A DNA stretch of 64,000 bases from Alicyclobacillus pomorum DSM 14955 (GTDB lineage: Bacteria; Bacillota; Bacilli; Alicyclobacillales; Alicyclobacillaceae), in assembly GCF_000472905.1 (NCBI RefSeq), contig NZ_AXAR01000008.1, positions 46,676-110,675 on the forward strand, given 5' to 3'. Shown here in pieces: positions 44,942 through 57,275 of this stretch (its first letter is position 1; each line of letters opens with the position of its first letter). Under the pieces are notes generated by a model. The model did no database searches. It worked only from the letters and a program-made list of their open reading frames with translations, and had not been told where the DNA came from. Made by a program: the position numbers and the translations under genes.

Positions 44942-45427
44942 TTATTCGCCTTCGGATACCTTCACACTTACATATTCCTCGTGTCCGTCAGCCTGCCAGA
45001 TGACACCGAACATGTTGGTCTGTGCTGAGGCAGGGCCGACAAACCACAATGACTGCTTGGCGGGAAGTGTATACGGGGGGGAGGCCAGTGGTCGCCGGCT
45101 TTCGATGTCGCTCGGCAGCTGTTCTCCGATGTACAGGATGGGAAGCAAACTTGCACTCCAACTGAAGATATTGATCCTCTGCAGCGCTACCGTATCATTA
45201 TTCTTCAGTTGGTACAGGGGCTCACCAGCCCATGTTCGTCCCGTATCGTACACATGAAGGTTCTTGGTGATTGCGGTACCGTTGACACTCATTGTCGGAA
45301 CCGAGGATGCACCCCGAATGCTCAGCACCGCCTGCCAGCTCAACAAGGAGAGTATAATGGCCAAAGTGGCCAGTGCGAAAAGTCGTCGCCTGGCCAGCTT
45401 GCGCTTGTGAGGCGAAAATCCCTTCAT
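44942..45427 (-). CDS. Unknown membrane-anchored protein in the sporulation cluster
   Basis: 161 residues: a basic N-terminus, one transmembrane helix (about residues 16-36), then an outside domain with no recognised motif. The start overlaps the cwlD stop by four bases, so it is translated with cwlD. In B. subtilis cwlD is followed directly by salA, so this is an extra gene in the neighbourhood. A sporulation-envelope role is inferred from position alone. Confidence 0.75.
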   Translation of the reverse strand: MKGFSPHKRKLARRRLFALATLAIILSLLSWQAVLSIRGASSVPTMSVNGTAITKNLHVYDTGRTWAGEPLYQLKNNDTVALQRINIFSWSASLLPILYIGEQLPSDIESRRPLASPPYTLPAKQSLWFVGPASAQTNMFGVIWQADGHEEYVSVKVSEGE

Positions 45428-46131
45428 GAGGCGTCCTCATCTGGGGGAGCTGTTGCTTGTTGAAAGTAGTCCAACAGAGAGAGGTATATTGCAAAAGCAA
45501 TCCTTTGCTGATACTTTTCCGTGTGCAACGCGCTCGCTTCTTCTGGATTCGATAGAAACCCGACCTCCGCCAGCACTGTCGGCCCTGGGATCCGCCGAAG
45601 AAGGTACAGAGTGTCCATATCATCCGCTTCACGCTTCGTCGGAAGCAGCAGCTCCTTGAAGCGTATCTGCATCATCTTTGCCAACTGCTCACCATCCGGA
45701 TTGTCTTTCATGAAAATAGTATGGGCACCGCGCCACAATGGCGATGGTGAAGCATTGCAGTGGACGCTCACGAACGCATCCGGCGCTTTAGACTTCGCGA
45801 AGCGAGTTCGGTTTCGTAAGTCCGACTGATGTCGGCGTCCCATCGCTTGATCCAGGTCACTTGCCAAGTCGTCGTCGCTCCTTCGCGTCATGTAGACGGT
45901 GGCACCCGCCTGTTGGAGCAGTACTTGTAACTTCTTCGCGATGGCCAGGGTCACGACTTTTTCCGGCCTTCCGTCCGCCGTCTCTGCTCCGCCGTCGGGC
46001 CCGCCGTGTCCGGCGTCAATGACAATGGTCTTGTGGGCTAATCCAAATTCGTCAGCCTGAGCAGATGTGGGCACGAATACGAACAACAGGATGAACGCTG
46101 CGACAGCAGCCAAAGACGTTCGCGCAAACAA
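45424..46131 (-). CDS. cwlD: N-acetylmuramoyl-L-alanine amidase CwlD
   Basis: 235 residues with a signal peptide and an Amidase_3 domain. Zinc motifs are DAGHGGPDGG, the Glu in PEKVVTLAIA, SVHCNAS, and the catalytic Glu in VLAEVGFLSN. CwlD acts with PdaA to make muramic delta-lactam in spore cortex. The start is TTG at 46131 after GAGGTGAC. Confidence 0.92.
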   Translation of the reverse strand: MFARTSLAAVAAFILLFVFVPTSAQADEFGLAHKTIVIDAGHGGPDGGAETADGRPEKVVTLAIAKKLQVLLQQAGATVYMTRRSDDDLASDLDQAMGRRHQSDLRNRTRFAKSKAPDAFVSVHCNASPSPLWRGAHTIFMKDNPDGEQLAKMMQIRFKELLLPTKREADDMDTLYLLRRIPGPTVLAEVGFLSNPEEASALHTEKYQQRIAFAIYLSLLDYFQQATAPPDEDAS

Positions 46132-46211
46132 GGGAAGTCACCTCGATTTCCGAATTCGGTGATTGTCCCCATACAGTGTATGCAATGACACCGAGGTCAT
46201 GTATACATGCC

Positions 46212-46223
46212 AGCGATTTGCAA
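46212..46223 (-). repeat. Dodecamer TTGCAAATCGCT, copy 4
   Basis: Fourth identical copy, on the minus strand, between the rpsI terminator and the cwlD start. Confidence 0.6.
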
Positions 46224-46236
46224 AATCTCGGGTCAT

Positions 46237-46268
46237 AAAAAAAAGATGCCGACAAGAATGTCGACATC
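46237..46268 (-). terminator. Terminator of the ribosomal cluster after rpsI
   Basis: On the minus strand GATGTCGACA pairs with TGTCGGCATC (one mismatch) and is followed by eight Ts. Confidence 0.94.
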
Positions 46269-46285
46269 CGGTCGTAAATCTGAAC

Positions 46286-46678
46286 TTAACGCTTCGAAAA
46301 CTGGGGCGCACGACGTGCAGCCTTTAAGCCGTACTTCTTCCGTTCCTTCATGCGCGCGTCCCGCGTCAGGAAGCCCGCTTTTTTCAGGGTACCGCGCAAT
46401 TCGGGGTCAACCTTCAACAGTGCGCGGGCAATGCCGTGCCGAATGGCACCTGCTTGACCTGCAATACCGCCGCCGTATACGTTTGCGTAGACGTCGTAAC
46501 GGTTCAGCGTTTCCGTCAAAAGCAGAGGCTGCTTCACAATCAATCGCAGCGTTTCCAATCCGAAGTAGTCGTTCATATCACGGCGATTGATGATAATCTT
46601 GCCATCGCCGGGCACCAGCCGGACGCGAGCTACGGAATGCTTACGACGGCCTGTGCCAAGATACGCCAATTGTGCCAT
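46286..46678 (-). CDS. rpsI: 30S ribosomal protein S9
   Basis: 130 residues, full length. It contains [14 protein letters not shown] near the start and the basic C-terminal tail ending KR, which reaches the P-site tRNA. It follows rplM by 18 bases, the universal L13-S9 pair, and is the last gene before the terminator. Confidence 0.98.
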   Translation of the reverse strand: MAQLAYLGTGRRKHSVARVRLVPGDGKIIINRRDMNDYFGLETLRLIVKQPLLLTETLNRYDVYANVYGGGIAGQAGAIRHGIARALLKVDPELRGTLKKAGFLTRDARMKERKKYGLKAARRAPQFSKR

Positions 46679-46696
46679 GGCAGAGTCCCTCCTCCG

Positions 46697-47137
46697 TTAG
46701 TTGCTCGCAGATTCCCACGGAATCGGCTGCTGGGCTTGATGTGGGTGTTCCGGACCGGCGTACAGCTTCAACTTGGTCAGTTGTTGGCGACCCAGTGAGT
46801 TGTGTGGGAGCATACCCTTCACAGCCTGGTACAGTACCCTTTCCGGATGCGTCTTCAACAAATCAACCGCACGCACTTCCTTCAACCCACCGGGGTATCC
46901 AGAGTGGCGACGGTAAATCTTCTTGTATAACTTCTGGCCGCTGAACACTACCTTTTCCACGTTCACCACGACGACAAAGTCGCCTGTATCTACGTGAGGC
47001 GTGAACTCCGGCTTATGCTTTCCGCGTAAAATGGATGCGATTTCGCTCGCGAGACGGCCAACGCGCTTACCCGCTGCGTCAATCACATACCACTTGCGTT
47101 CCACGGCGTTTGGCTTTGCCATGTACGTCGTTCGCAT
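46697..47137 (-). CDS. rplM: 50S ribosomal protein L13
   Basis: 146 residues with [24 protein letters not shown] and [11 protein letters not shown], conserved L13 segments. It is an early assembly protein of the large subunit. The ATG at 47137 follows AGGAGG. The frame upstream to 47170 contains that site, so it is excluded. Confidence 0.97.
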   Translation of the reverse strand: MRTTYMAKPNAVERKWYVIDAAGKRVGRLASEIASILRGKHKPEFTPHVDTGDFVVVVNVEKVVFSGQKLYKKIYRRHSGYPGGLKEVRAVDLLKTHPERVLYQAVKGMLPHNSLGRQQLTKLKLYAGPEHPHQAQQPIPWESASN

Positions 47138-47234
47138 GGGAGTCCCTCCTGATTTCACGTTCTTCATCACTGTTTGTAACGGGGTGCAGTGAGAAAAACA
47201 CTAGCGAGTATTGTATTACACTCCGACTCTCTGG

Positions 47235-47981
47235 TCAAGTATCCGACGCTTTGTACTGGACTTCCCAGAGTGTCAAGCCTTTGGCCGGGGCGGTCCGTCC
47301 CGCGAGGGTTCTGTCCCTAGCCTGCAAGATATCGCGGATATCTCGCTTCAGATGGCCCTGTCCGATATCGACCAACGTGCCTACGATGATACGTACCATG
47401 TACTGCAAAAAACCGTTCCCAGTACAGTAGATATCAAGATACGTATCGCGCTCACGCAACGTAATATCGTAAATCGTGCGGCGTTTATCCTCGACTGGCG
47501 TTGCTGCAGCACAAAAACTGGTAAAGTCGTGCGTGCCAATCAAACACTGCGCGGCTTCACGCATGAGCTCTGTGTCGAGCGGCTGTGGTTGATGCCAGCA
47601 ATATCGGTTGGTAAAGATATCTTCCACCGCTGCCCGCTGAATCGTATACCGATAGGTCTTCCTTTCAACGGAAAAGCGCGCGTGAAACGCGTCGGGTACT
47701 TCGCAGGCCGCAATGGGTACGATGTCCGACGGCAGCGCGCGGCGCAACAAATACGGATAGCGCGACGCGGGAGGTCCCTTCTCCTGCGTCCAGTGCACCA
47801 CTTGTCCACGAGCGTGTACGCCTGCATCCGTGCGCCCGGACCCGAAAACTTCCACGGGCTGTTTGAGGATCCGCTGCAGCGTCTGTTCCAACGTGCCCTG
47901 CACGGTCCGAAGCCCGCGTTGGCGGGCAAACCCGTGGAAGTCGGTTCCGTCATAAGCGATGGTCAGTTTAATCTTCATCAT
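47235..47981 (-). CDS. truA: tRNA pseudouridine(38-40) synthase
   Basis: 248 residues. The catalytic Asp lies in GSGRTDAGVHA, with the N-terminal YDGTDFHGFARQ and the late FLQYMVRIIVGTL. It makes pseudouridine in the anticodon arm of many tRNAs. It directly follows rplQ with a 51-base gap; the ECF transporter genes usual here in Bacillus are missing. Confidence 0.96.
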   Translation of the reverse strand: MMKIKLTIAYDGTDFHGFARQRGLRTVQGTLEQTLQRILKQPVEVFGSGRTDAGVHARGQVVHWTQEKGPPASRYPYLLRRALPSDIVPIAACEVPDAFHARFSVERKTYRYTIQRAAVEDIFTNRYCWHQPQPLDTELMREAAQCLIGTHDFTSFCAAATPVEDKRRTIYDITLRERDTYLDIYCTGNGFLQYMVRIIVGTLVDIGQGHLKRDIRDILQARDRTLAGRTAPAKGLTLWEVQYKASDT

Positions 47982-48032
47982 GCCAGGTCACCGCCAGTGT
48001 TGAAGAATGACAACAACACACGGCGCTCGCCA

Positions 48033-48395
48033 TCACACGAGTTCGATAATCACCATGGGTGCTGCGTCGCCGCGGCGCGGTCCAACCTTGACCGTACGCG
48101 TGTAACCACCATTGCGGTCCTTAAACCGCGGAGCGATTTCGGAGAACAGTTTCTGAACCACGTCCTGATTCGACTCGTCACTGACGAGCTCGGCGCGGAC
48201 AAACGCAGCCACTTGACGGCGTGCGTGCAAGTCTCCCCGCTTTGCCAGCGTGATCAGTTTGTCAGCAATCTTGCGCAGTTCTTTCGCTTTTGCTTCCGTG
48301 GTCTGAATGCGCTCGTACAGAAACAAATCTGTAACGAGGCTACGGAACAGCGCCTTACGTGCGCTGGATGTACGTCCGAGTTTACGGTATGGCAT
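48033..48395 (-). CDS. rplQ: 50S ribosomal protein L17
   Basis: 120 residues, full length, beginning [16 protein letters not shown], with the [14 protein letters not shown] core. It lies near the tunnel exit. It follows rpoA by 49 bases, the standard order. Confidence 0.98.
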   Translation of the reverse strand: MPYRKLGRTSSARKALFRSLVTDLFLYERIQTTEAKAKELRKIADKLITLAKRGDLHARRQVAAFVRAELVSDESNQDVVQKLFSEIAPRFKDRNGGYTRTVKVGPRRGDAAPMVIIELV

Positions 48396-48444
48396 TGCTC
48401 AGTCTCCCTCCCCTGCGGTCCATGTCATGCCATATGTTTGTCGG

Positions 48445-49383
48445 TCAGTCCTCCTGTCGCAACGACAGGCCTAAACCGCTCAGCTTCTCTACGACTTCCT
48501 CGAGCGACTTCCGTCCGAGGTTCCGGACTTTCATCATTTCTTCTTCGGTCTTCGCGCAAAGTTCGCCGACCGTGTTGATGCCAGCTCGCTTCAGACAGTT
48601 GTATGAACGCACAGACAGGTCGAGTTCTTCAATCGGCATGTCGAGCGTCTTGTCGGACGCCGTCTCCTCTTTCTCAACCATGATGTCTGCGTCCTTACCT
48701 TGTTCCGTCAAGCCGACAAACAGAAACAGGTGCTCTGTGAGAATCTTGGCACCCAAACTCACCGCTTCTTCGGGTGCAATACTGCCATCGGTCCATACTT
48801 CGAGGGTGAGCTTATCGTAGTCCGTGACTTGACCGACACGCGTGTTCTCCACAGAGAAGTTGACGCGGATAATCGGAGAGTAGATGGAGTCGACGGGGAT
48901 GACGCCAATCTCCAGATCTCCCGTTTTATTGCGATCCGCGGGTACGTATCCACGCCCGCGACCCGCCACCAACTCCGCGTACAACCGGGCGCCTTCCGAC
49001 AGCGTTGCGATGTGAAGATCCGGGTTCACAATGTCGACGTCGGAATCCGCACGAATGTCGGCGGCCGTGACGGTTCCGCCGCCCTCCGCGTCGATGACAA
49101 GAATCTTGTCCTCGTCGGAGTGTATTCTCAGCGAGAGCCGTTTGAGATTGAGGATGATTTCTGTCGTGTCCTCTTTCACGCCAGGAATGGTGGAGAACTC
49201 ATGCAAGACACCTTCAATCTTCACCGAGCGCACAGCGGCACCAGGGATGGAGGACAGCAGAATTCTCCGGAGGGAGTTCCCAATGGTCGTGCCGTAGCCG
49301 CGCTCCAGTGGCTCCACCACAAACTTTCCATACCTGTCGGTAGACTCGACAACCTCAATCTTCGGCTTCTCAATTTCGATCAT
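48445..49383 (-). CDS. rpoA: RNA polymerase alpha subunit
   Basis: 312 residues. The N-terminal dimerisation domain ([17 protein letters not shown]) assembles beta and beta-prime. The flexible linker leads to the C-terminal domain ([27 protein letters not shown]), which binds UP elements and activators. The ATG at 49383 has a GAGGAGGGTTACGG leader. Confidence 0.98.
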   Translation of the reverse strand: MIEIEKPKIEVVESTDRYGKFVVEPLERGYGTTIGNSLRRILLSSIPGAAVRSVKIEGVLHEFSTIPGVKEDTTEIILNLKRLSLRIHSDEDKILVIDAEGGGTVTAADIRADSDVDIVNPDLHIATLSEGARLYAELVAGRGRGYVPADRNKTGDLEIGVIPVDSIYSPIIRVNFSVENTRVGQVTDYDKLTLEVWTDGSIAPEEAVSLGAKILTEHLFLFVGLTEQGKDADIMVEKEETASDKTLDMPIEELDLSVRSYNCLKRAGINTVGELCAKTEEEMMKVRNLGRKSLEEVVEKLSGLGLSLRQED

Positions 49384-49417
49384 CCGTAACCCTCCTCGCT
49401 TCGCGGGGCACGGTGTA

Positions 49418-49438
49418 TTTGGTAGTCACCCTACCAAA
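49418..49438. other. Stem-loop in the rpsD-rpoA spacer
   Basis: TTTGGTAG (49418-49425), a five-base loop and CTACCAAA (49431-49438), within the 181-base gap ahead of rpoA. It is not followed by Ts. It may be a processing or regulatory structure. Confidence 0.45.
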
Positions 49439-49564
49439 CCCGTGGCCCCCTCGCCTTCACCGGACACAGCGGCGCCCAAAGCAAGCCCGGTTTCCCGGTA
49501 CTCTCCATTGGACACCCCGTCCCTATTGGACCGGCATGCAACCTTCCCCTGAATGTGGGTCGGA

Positions 49565-50191
49565 TTAGCGCGAGTAATGTTCAACGATCATCTGCTCTGC
49601 CACAGGCGCGTCAATTTCTTCACGCGATGGCACGCGGACAACCTTACCGCTCTTGTTCGCGAGGTCCAGTTCAAGCCAAGGTGCAATCGTTCGAGACTCC
49701 GCGTTTTCGAGCAGGGTTTTGATCCGAGCCACTTGCTGGCTCTTCTCGCGGATGGCAATCACGTCTCCCGCCTTGGTCAAATAAGACGGAATGTCCACCT
49801 TACGGCCATTCACAGTGAAGTGGCCATGGCGAACCAGCTGACGTGCTTCCGCGCGGGAAGCCGCAAACCCAAGTCGATACACGACGTTGTCCAAACGGCT
49901 TTCGAGAATTTGCAACAGGTTTTCACCCGTAATGCCCGGCCGGCGAGCGGCTTCGTCGTAGTACGCTTCAAATTGCTTTTCCAAAACGCCATAGTAGCGG
50001 CGTGCCTTCTGCTTTTCGCGAAGTTGCAGACCGTATTCCGAGTTGCGGCGACGGCCTTGTCCATGTTGTCCAGGTGGAAACGGCCGACGGTCTACCGCGC
50101 ACTTCTCACTGAAGCAGCGTTCACCCTTCAAGTAGAGTTTTACGCCTTCACGGCGGCAGAGGCGGCAAACAGATCCGGTATATCTTGCCAT
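49565..50191 (-). CDS. rpsD: 30S ribosomal protein S4
   Basis: 208 residues with an N-terminal zinc-type cysteine set (CRLCRREG... C), the S4 RNA-binding domain ([22 protein letters not shown]) and a C-terminal tail. It starts 16S 5' domain assembly. In B. subtilis rpsD is elsewhere and autoregulated; here it is inside the alpha operon between rpsK and rpoA. Confidence 0.97.
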   Translation of the reverse strand: MARYTGSVCRLCRREGVKLYLKGERCFSEKCAVDRRPFPPGQHGQGRRRNSEYGLQLREKQKARRYYGVLEKQFEAYYDEAARRPGITGENLLQILESRLDNVVYRLGFAASRAEARQLVRHGHFTVNGRKVDIPSYLTKAGDVIAIREKSQQVARIKTLLENAESRTIAPWLELDLANKSGKVVRVPSREEIDAPVAEQMIVEHYSR

Positions 50192-50282
50192 TCTAGTGTT
50201 GACACCTCCAATTCAATCTATACCCAGGTCACGAGTAAACTCACGCACAGGTGAGCATAATACATAGCTTTGAGCGCGTCCG

Positions 50283-50690
50283 TCAAACGCGGCGACGCTT
50301 TGGCGGACGGCATCCGTTGTGCGGGATGGGCGTGACGTCGCGAATCCCACTGACTTCGAGACCCGCAGCCTGCAACGAGCGGATGGCCGCTTCACGTCCA
50401 GCACCTGGGCCCTTCACGGCGACTTCTACTGTCTTCATGCCGTGTTCCATCGCCGTCCGAGCTGCTGCTTCCGCAGCCATTTGCGCTGCAAACGGCGTGC
50501 TCTTCCGGGAGCCTTTAAAACCTACGTTACCAGCCGTAGACCAGGAGATTACGTTTCCAGCCGTGTCGGTGATGGTAACAATGGTGTTGTTAAAGGTGGA
50601 ACGAATATGTGCTACGCCAACCTCGACGTTCTTGCGGTCGCGGCGACGGGTACGAGTAGCATTTGCGCCTTTACGCTGCACTTTCGCCAT
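50283..50690 (-). CDS. rpsK: 30S ribosomal protein S11
   Basis: 135 residues, slightly long at the N-terminus. Conserved [15 protein letters not shown] and the C-terminal [14 protein letters not shown]. It forms the platform that holds mRNA near the E site. It follows rpsM by 14 bases. Confidence 0.98.
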   Translation of the reverse strand: MAKVQRKGANATRTRRRDRKNVEVGVAHIRSTFNNTIVTITDTAGNVISWSTAGNVGFKGSRKSTPFAAQMAAEAAARTAMEHGMKTVEVAVKGPGAGREAAIRSLQAAGLEVSGIRDVTPIPHNGCRPPKRRRV

Positions 50691-50704
50691 TTCTCAGACC
50701 TCCT

Positions 50705-51073
50705 TTACTTCTTCTTACCCGCGACGGTACGGCGCGGTCCTTTGCGCGTACGTGCATTGGTCTTTGTCCGCTGTCCACGAACCGGGAGGCCGCGGCGGTG
50801 ACGAATGCCGCGATAACAGCCAATTTCTACAAGGCGTTTAATGTTCAGAGCAATCTCACGACGCAGGTCGCCTTCTACCTTGTAGTTCTTGTCAATGTGG
50901 TCACGAAGTCGGATCACTTCGTCTTCAGTCAAATCCCGTACACGAGTGTTCGGATTAATCCCAGTCTCTTCGAGAATCTTGTTGGCGGTTGTCCGGCCAA
51001 TCCCGAAGATATAGGTCAAGCCAATCTCCACTCGTTTGTCACGCGGCAAGTCTACGCCAGCGATACGAGCCAT
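50705..51073 (-). CDS. rpsM: 30S ribosomal protein S13
   Basis: 122 residues, full length, with [18 protein letters not shown] and [20 protein letters not shown]. It sits in the head and forms bridges to L5. The C-terminal tail is basic. Confidence 0.98.
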   Translation of the reverse strand: MARIAGVDLPRDKRVEIGLTYIFGIGRTTANKILEETGINPNTRVRDLTEDEVIRLRDHIDKNYKVEGDLRREIALNIKRLVEIGCYRGIRHRRGLPVRGQRTKTNARTRKGPRRTVAGKKK

Positions 51074-51186
51074 TGAGGGAATCCACCTCCAAGTGATGTT
51101 TTGAATCTATTGCAACACGATGCAGTCCCCGATTTGGGCAGCCGCTGCTGCACCGTGATTAAACCATAGAAATCACAACGCAAAGA

Positions 51187-51312
<126 letters not shown>

Positions 51313-51397
51313 TCACTTGAAGTCTGGCGCAAGTCAAATTGCTCCAGACCCTCATTACGCTATCATACCGAAAATCGGTCGCTTGAGCCAACTGCAC

Positions 51398-51616
51398 TTA
51401 CTTGTATCGATAGGTAATTCTACCACGACTCAAGTCGTAGGGAGACAACTCCACCGTCACGCGGTCACCGGGAAGAATTTTAATGTAATGCATCCGAATC
51501 TTCCCCGACACGTGTGCCAACACCTTGTGGCCGTTCTCCAACTCGACTCGAAACATCGCGTTTGGCAACGGCTCAATGACCGTGCCTTCTACTTCAATGA
51601 CGTCATCTTTCGCCAT
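51398..51616 (-). CDS. infA: Translation initiation factor IF-1
   Basis: A 72-residue OB-fold protein ([35 protein letters not shown]). It blocks the A site during initiation. The start lies inside the end of the upstream KOW gene (14-base overlap), so translation is coupled. Confidence 0.98.
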   Translation of the reverse strand: MAKDDVIEVEGTVIEPLPNAMFRVELENGHKVLAHVSGKIRMHYIKILPGDRVTVELSPYDLSRGRITYRYK

Positions 51617-51938
51617 CTGCCATGCCCCCTTCCGCGTCGGTTTCTAAGGTTTCCGCTCGTGTACTTTCGTACTGACGGATTGCATGCCGTAATTTCGCGT
51701 TCGTAACCTTGCCGTGAGCACTCAGCTCATCGAGTACTTCGTGAGCGATGTACGGGGTGTTGCGAACGTGCAGCACGTTCTTCTTCTTCGGCCGCTCCGC
51801 CTTGCGCGTGTCTCCGTCGGCGACGTACACAAATCTATCCGCTTCCTGGCCGACGACAACGCAGTACAGCCCCTTGTCCCGTCCACGCGTGATCTCAACG
51901 ACCCGACCTAACTCAGGCAATGTTGGCAGCTTTGACAT
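51603..51938 (-). CDS. KOW-domain RNA-binding protein (L14e-like, YbzG type)
   Basis: 111 residues. An N-terminal KOW motif ([20 protein letters not shown]) and a basic middle section resemble the short L14e-like protein encoded between map and infA in Bacillus. The exact role is unknown. The C-terminal extension ([19 protein letters not shown]) is longer than usual. It overlaps infA and follows adk by nine bases, with no map between. Confidence 0.85.
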   Translation of the reverse strand: MSKLPTLPELGRVVEITRGRDKGLYCVVVGQEADRFVYVADGDTRKAERPKKKNVLHVRNTPYIAHEVLDELSAHGKVTNAKLRHAIRQYESTRAETLETDAEGGMADGER

Positions 51939-51947
51939 GCACCCACC

Positions 51948-53907
<1,960 letters not shown>

Positions 53908-53908
53908 C

Positions 53909-54352
53909 TTATATCACCTCGGCGGTTCCACCAGCCGCTTCAATTTTCTCCTTAGCGGCACCGGAATACGCGTGGGCGCGAACGGTGAGCTTTTTGGTCA
54001 GTTCACCCTTCCCGAGAACCTTCACACCATCAAGCAATTTGCGAATGATGCGGTTTTCCAACAGGTATTCCGGAGTCACTACTGTACCTTCCGGCAGGTT
54101 GTTCAATTGTTCCAGATTCACCACAGCGTATTCGGTCTTGAACTTCGCATTCGTGAACCCACGCTTAGGCAGACGCTTGAAGAAGGGAGTCTGGCCACCT
54201 TCAAAACCGGGGCGCACACCACCGCCAGAGCGTGCCCATTGACCCTTGTGCCCGCGCGTGGACGTCTTTCCGTGACCAGAACTGGTACCCCGTCCAACCC
54301 GCTTACGCGCCTTGCGGGCCCCTTCCGGAGCTTTCAACTCATGGATTTGCAT
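53909..54352 (-). CDS. rplO: 50S ribosomal protein L15
   Basis: 147 residues. The Gly/Arg-rich start ([19 protein letters not shown]) threads into 23S rRNA. The ATG at 54352 follows AAGGAGGTG. It is translationally coupled to secY. Confidence 0.98.
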   Translation of the reverse strand: MQIHELKAPEGARKARKRVGRGTSSGHGKTSTRGHKGQWARSGGGVRPGFEGGQTPFFKRLPKRGFTNAKFKTEYAVVNLEQLNNLPEGTVVTPEYLLENRIIRKLLDGVKVLGKGELTKKLTVRAHAYSGAAKEKIEAAGGTAEVI

Positions 54353-54370
54353 GTCGGCACCTCCTTGTCC

Positions 54371-54562
54371 TTACTCTGCGTCAATTTCTTCAACCGAAAC
54401 GAGATGCGAAATTCGGTTGATCATGCCGCGAATGACGGGCGTGTCGTCCCGAAGCACCGTCTGATGCAGCTTCCGCAATCCGAGTGCAAACGCAGTCTTG
54501 CGTTGGTTTTCAGGTCGGCCGATAGGGCTGTGGGTCAGCGTAATCGCTAATTTTTTCGCCAT
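54371..54562 (-). CDS. rpmD: 50S ribosomal protein L30
   Basis: 63 residues, normal for L30, with [19 protein letters not shown]. The ATG at 54562 has GGAGG seven bases upstream; an ATG two codons earlier is less well spaced. Confidence 0.96.
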   Translation of the reverse strand: MAKKLAITLTHSPIGRPENQRKTAFALGLRKLHQTVLRDDTPVIRGMINRISHLVSVEEIDAE

Positions 54563-54573
54563 CTTCAACCCTC

Positions 54574-55071
54574 CTAACCGAGAATTTCTTCGACACTCTT
54601 GCCGCGCAGACGGGCGACTTCTTCCGCACGCTTCAATTGTTTCAGGGCATCGAGCGTCGCGTGAACCATGTTAATCGGGTTATTGGAACCCAAAGACTTC
54701 GTTGCGATGTCTTTGATCCCTGCCAGTTCGAGAACCGCGCGAACCGGGCCACCGGCAATCACACCGGAACCTTCGGGAGCTGGTTTAATCAACACTCGGC
54801 CGGCCCCGAAGTGGCCCAGCGCTTCGTGCGGAATGGTCGTATTTTTCATCGGAACGTGAATCAAATTTTTCTTCGCGTCTTCAATACCCTTGCGGATGGC
54901 GTCGGGTACTTCCTGCGCCTTGCCCAGTCCCGCGCCGACGTAGCCATTGCCATCGCCAACGACAACCAGTGCGGAGAAGGAGAACCGGCGTCCACCCTTC
55001 ACAACTTTCGCAACGCGGTTCACCGAGACGACTTTCTCGGACAACTCGAGTTGATTCGGATCTATGCGCAC
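54574..55071 (-). CDS. rpsE: 30S ribosomal protein S5
   Basis: 165 residues: a double-stranded RNA-binding-like domain ([18 protein letters not shown]) and a C-terminal domain with [15 protein letters not shown]. It affects fidelity near the mRNA entry and is the classical spectinomycin-site protein. It follows rplR by 20 bases. Confidence 0.98.
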   Translation of the reverse strand: MRIDPNQLELSEKVVSVNRVAKVVKGGRRFSFSALVVVGDGNGYVGAGLGKAQEVPDAIRKGIEDAKKNLIHVPMKNTTIPHEALGHFGAGRVLIKPAPEGSGVIAGGPVRAVLELAGIKDIATKSLGSNNPINMVHATLDALKQLKRAEEVARLRGKSVEEILG

Positions 55072-55091
55072 AGAGACACCTTCCTCTCGTT

Positions 55092-55460
55092 TTAGAATTG
55101 CAATCCCGCTTCACGCGCAGCGTCTGCGAGCGCTCGAACGCGGCCATGGTACAGATAACCACCACGATCGAACACCACCGAAGAGAGTCCCTTCGAGAGC
55201 GCGCGCTTCGCGACCAGTTCTCCGACCTTGCGCGCCGCTTCAATATTGCTGCCGTTCTCAATCACATCGCGCAGCTCCTTGTCGAGCGTAGACGCGCTGA
55301 CCAAAGTCGTGCCGTTCACATCGTCAATCACTTGTGCGTAGATGTGCTTGTTCGAGCGGTAGACGTTCAATCGCGGACGTTCCGCGCTGCCGCGGACGCG
55401 CTTGCGGACCCGAAGATGGCGGCGTTTCCGAGCCTCATTGCGGTCACCTTTGCTAATCAT
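55092..55460 (-). CDS. rplR: 50S ribosomal protein L18
   Basis: 122 residues with [20 protein letters not shown] and the final [17 protein letters not shown]. It binds 5S rRNA with L5. Full length. Confidence 0.98.
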   Translation of the reverse strand: MISKGDRNEARKRRHLRVRKRVRGSAERPRLNVYRSNKHIYAQVIDDVNGTTLVSASTLDKELRDVIENGSNIEAARKVGELVAKRALSKGLSSVVFDRGGYLYHGRVRALADAAREAGLQF

Positions 55461-55490
55461 GCCGGGTCACTCCTTTCTCGTACAACGAGA

Positions 55491-56030
55491 TTACTTCTTA
55501 CCAGTCTTACCAACCTTGCGGCGGATGACTTCGTTTTCGTACTTAATACCCTTGCCTTTGTACGGTTCAGGTTTGCGAATTGCTCGGACCTTCGCCGCGT
55601 AAATGCCGACGAGTTCCTTGTCAATCCCCTTGATGACCAGCTTCGTTGGAGCAGGCACTTCCACTTCGATGCCGGGGACGTTCTCCAATACCACCGGGTG
55701 CGAGAACCCGAGAGACAACGTCACTGTATTTCCACTCTTCGCTGCGCGGTAACCGACGCCCACGAGCTCCAAGCTCTTAGCAAAGCCATTGGTGACGCCT
55801 TCAATCATGTTGGCAATCACGCTGCGCGTCGTACCGTGCAGGCTGCGGTGCAACTTATTGTCACTCGGCCGTTCAACGACAACCTCCTGCCCGTTCACAG
55901 ACACCTTCATGTCTGGATGAACTTCACGCGTGAGGGTGCCCTTCGGCCCCTTCACAGTAACCGTCGTTCCGTCCAGCTTGACTTCTACACCAGCCGGCAC
56001 AGGAATGGGCTTCTTACCAATCCGGGACAT
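55491..56030 (-). CDS. rplF: 50S ribosomal protein L6
   Basis: 179 residues with two similar domains. [16 protein letters not shown] opens it, and the late [13 protein letters not shown] is conserved. It lies near the factor-binding site of the large subunit. Confidence 0.98.
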   Translation of the reverse strand: MSRIGKKPIPVPAGVEVKLDGTTVTVKGPKGTLTREVHPDMKVSVNGQEVVVERPSDNKLHRSLHGTTRSVIANMIEGVTNGFAKSLELVGVGYRAAKSGNTVTLSLGFSHPVVLENVPGIEVEVPAPTKLVIKGIDKELVGIYAAKVRAIRKPEPYKGKGIKYENEVIRRKVGKTGKK

Positions 56031-56058
56031 GCTTACACCTCCGTTCGTTCGCCCGTCA

Positions 56059-56457
56059 TTACCAGATGTAGCAGAGTACCTCGCCGCCCACGTGCATCTT
56101 GCGGGCTTCCTTGTCCGTCACGATTCCCTTCGACGTGGAAATAATGGCGAGTCCGAGACCACCCAACACCCGCGGGATGTTGTCGTGGTTCACATACACG
56201 CGCAGTCCGGGTTTGCTGATGCGCTTCAGGCCCGTAATGACGCGTTCTTGGTTCTTTCCGTATTTCAAAAACAGGCGAATGACACCCTGTTTGTCATCAT
56301 CGATAAACTCCGCGTCGCGCACAAAACCTTCCCTCTTCAGGATTTCTGCAATGGCGCGTTTGACCTTGGATGCCGGAATCTCCACCTTTTCGTGGCCCAC
56401 CAGATTGGCGTTGCGAATCCGAGCAAGCATGTCTGCGATAGGGTCAGTCATTACCAT
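56059..56457 (-). CDS. rpsH: 30S ribosomal protein S8
   Basis: 132 residues with [15 protein letters not shown] and [20 protein letters not shown]. It binds the central domain of 16S rRNA. The ATG at 56457 has AAGGAGG nine bases before it. Confidence 0.98.
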   Translation of the reverse strand: MVMTDPIADMLARIRNANLVGHEKVEIPASKVKRAIAEILKREGFVRDAEFIDDDKQGVIRLFLKYGKNQERVITGLKRISKPGLRVYVNHDNIPRVLGGLGLAIISTSKGIVTDKEARKMHVGGEVLCYIW

Positions 56458-56487
56458 GAATCGTAACCTCCTTCCGTGCGAACCGTC

Positions 56488-56673
56488 TTACCAGCTCGCC
56501 TTTTTGACGCCAGGCAACTGGCCCTTGTAGGCCAAGTTGCGGAAACAGATACGGCAAATTCCGAACTTGCGAAGCACTGAGTGCGGACGGCCGCAGATGC
56601 GGCAGCGTGTGTACGCTCGCGTGCTGAACTTTGCGGGCCGGTTTGCTTTCGCAATCATGGATTTTTTCGCCAC
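56488..56673 (-). CDS. rpsZ: 30S ribosomal protein S14, zinc-binding type
   Basis: 61 residues with a Cys4 zinc site (CRICGRPH ... CRICFRNLA). This short C+ type is the normal housekeeping S14 of Bacillota. It is in the standard place between rplE and rpsH. Confidence 0.97.
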   Translation of the reverse strand: MAKKSMIAKANRPAKFSTRAYTRCRICGRPHSVLRKFGICRICFRNLAYKGQLPGVKKASW

Positions 56674-56707
56674 GTCATCGTTCCTCCCACATTCAATTTC
56701 GCTTGCC

Positions 56708-57250
56708 TCACGCGTGCCGGAACGGCATACCCATCAACGTCAGCAACTCGCGCGCTTCTTCGTCGGTGTTCGCGGTCGTCACCACGACAACTTCCATGCC
56801 GCGGACCTTGTCGACCTTGTCGTAATCAATTTCAGGGAAAATCAATTGTTCACGCAGACCCAGAGTGTAGTTTCCACGTCCGTCGAACGCCTTAGGGGAA
56901 ACCCCTCGGAAGTCGCGCACGCGTGGTAGTGCGACGTTCATGAGCTTATCGAGGAAGTGGTACATCCGTTGTCCGCGCAGCGTCACCTTTACGCCAATCG
57001 GCATACCTTGACGGACGCGGAACTGCGCAATGGACTTCTTCGCACGGGTGACCACCGGCTTTTGTCCCGTAATGGCCATAATGTCTTCTACTGCGGAATC
57101 TATGACTTTCGGATTCTGGACAGCTTCGCCCAGACCGAGGTTCACCACAACTTTTTCGATGCGCGGTACTTGCATCACAGTGGTGTAGTTGAACTTCTTC
57201 ATCAGTTCACCCACCACGTGGTTCTTGTAGTGTTCAAGCAAGCGGGTCAC
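56708..57250 (-). CDS. rplE: 50S ribosomal protein L5
   Basis: 180 residues with [16 protein letters not shown] and [16 protein letters not shown]. It binds 5S rRNA and bridges to S13. The start is GTG at 57250 with GGAGG seven bases upstream; the frame upstream overlaps the rplX end. Confidence 0.97.
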   Translation of the reverse strand: MTRLLEHYKNHVVGELMKKFNYTTVMQVPRIEKVVVNLGLGEAVQNPKVIDSAVEDIMAITGQKPVVTRAKKSIAQFRVRQGMPIGVKVTLRGQRMYHFLDKLMNVALPRVRDFRGVSPKAFDGRGNYTLGLREQLIFPEIDYDKVDKVRGMEVVVVTTANTDEEARELLTLMGMPFRHA

Positions 57251-57275
57251 TGTTAGCCCTCCTTTCACCTGGCTA

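Noticed and set aside
47211..48578. Plus-strand open frame of about 455 codons
   Set aside because: It is antisense to truA and rplQ; the length comes from codon bias of those genes.
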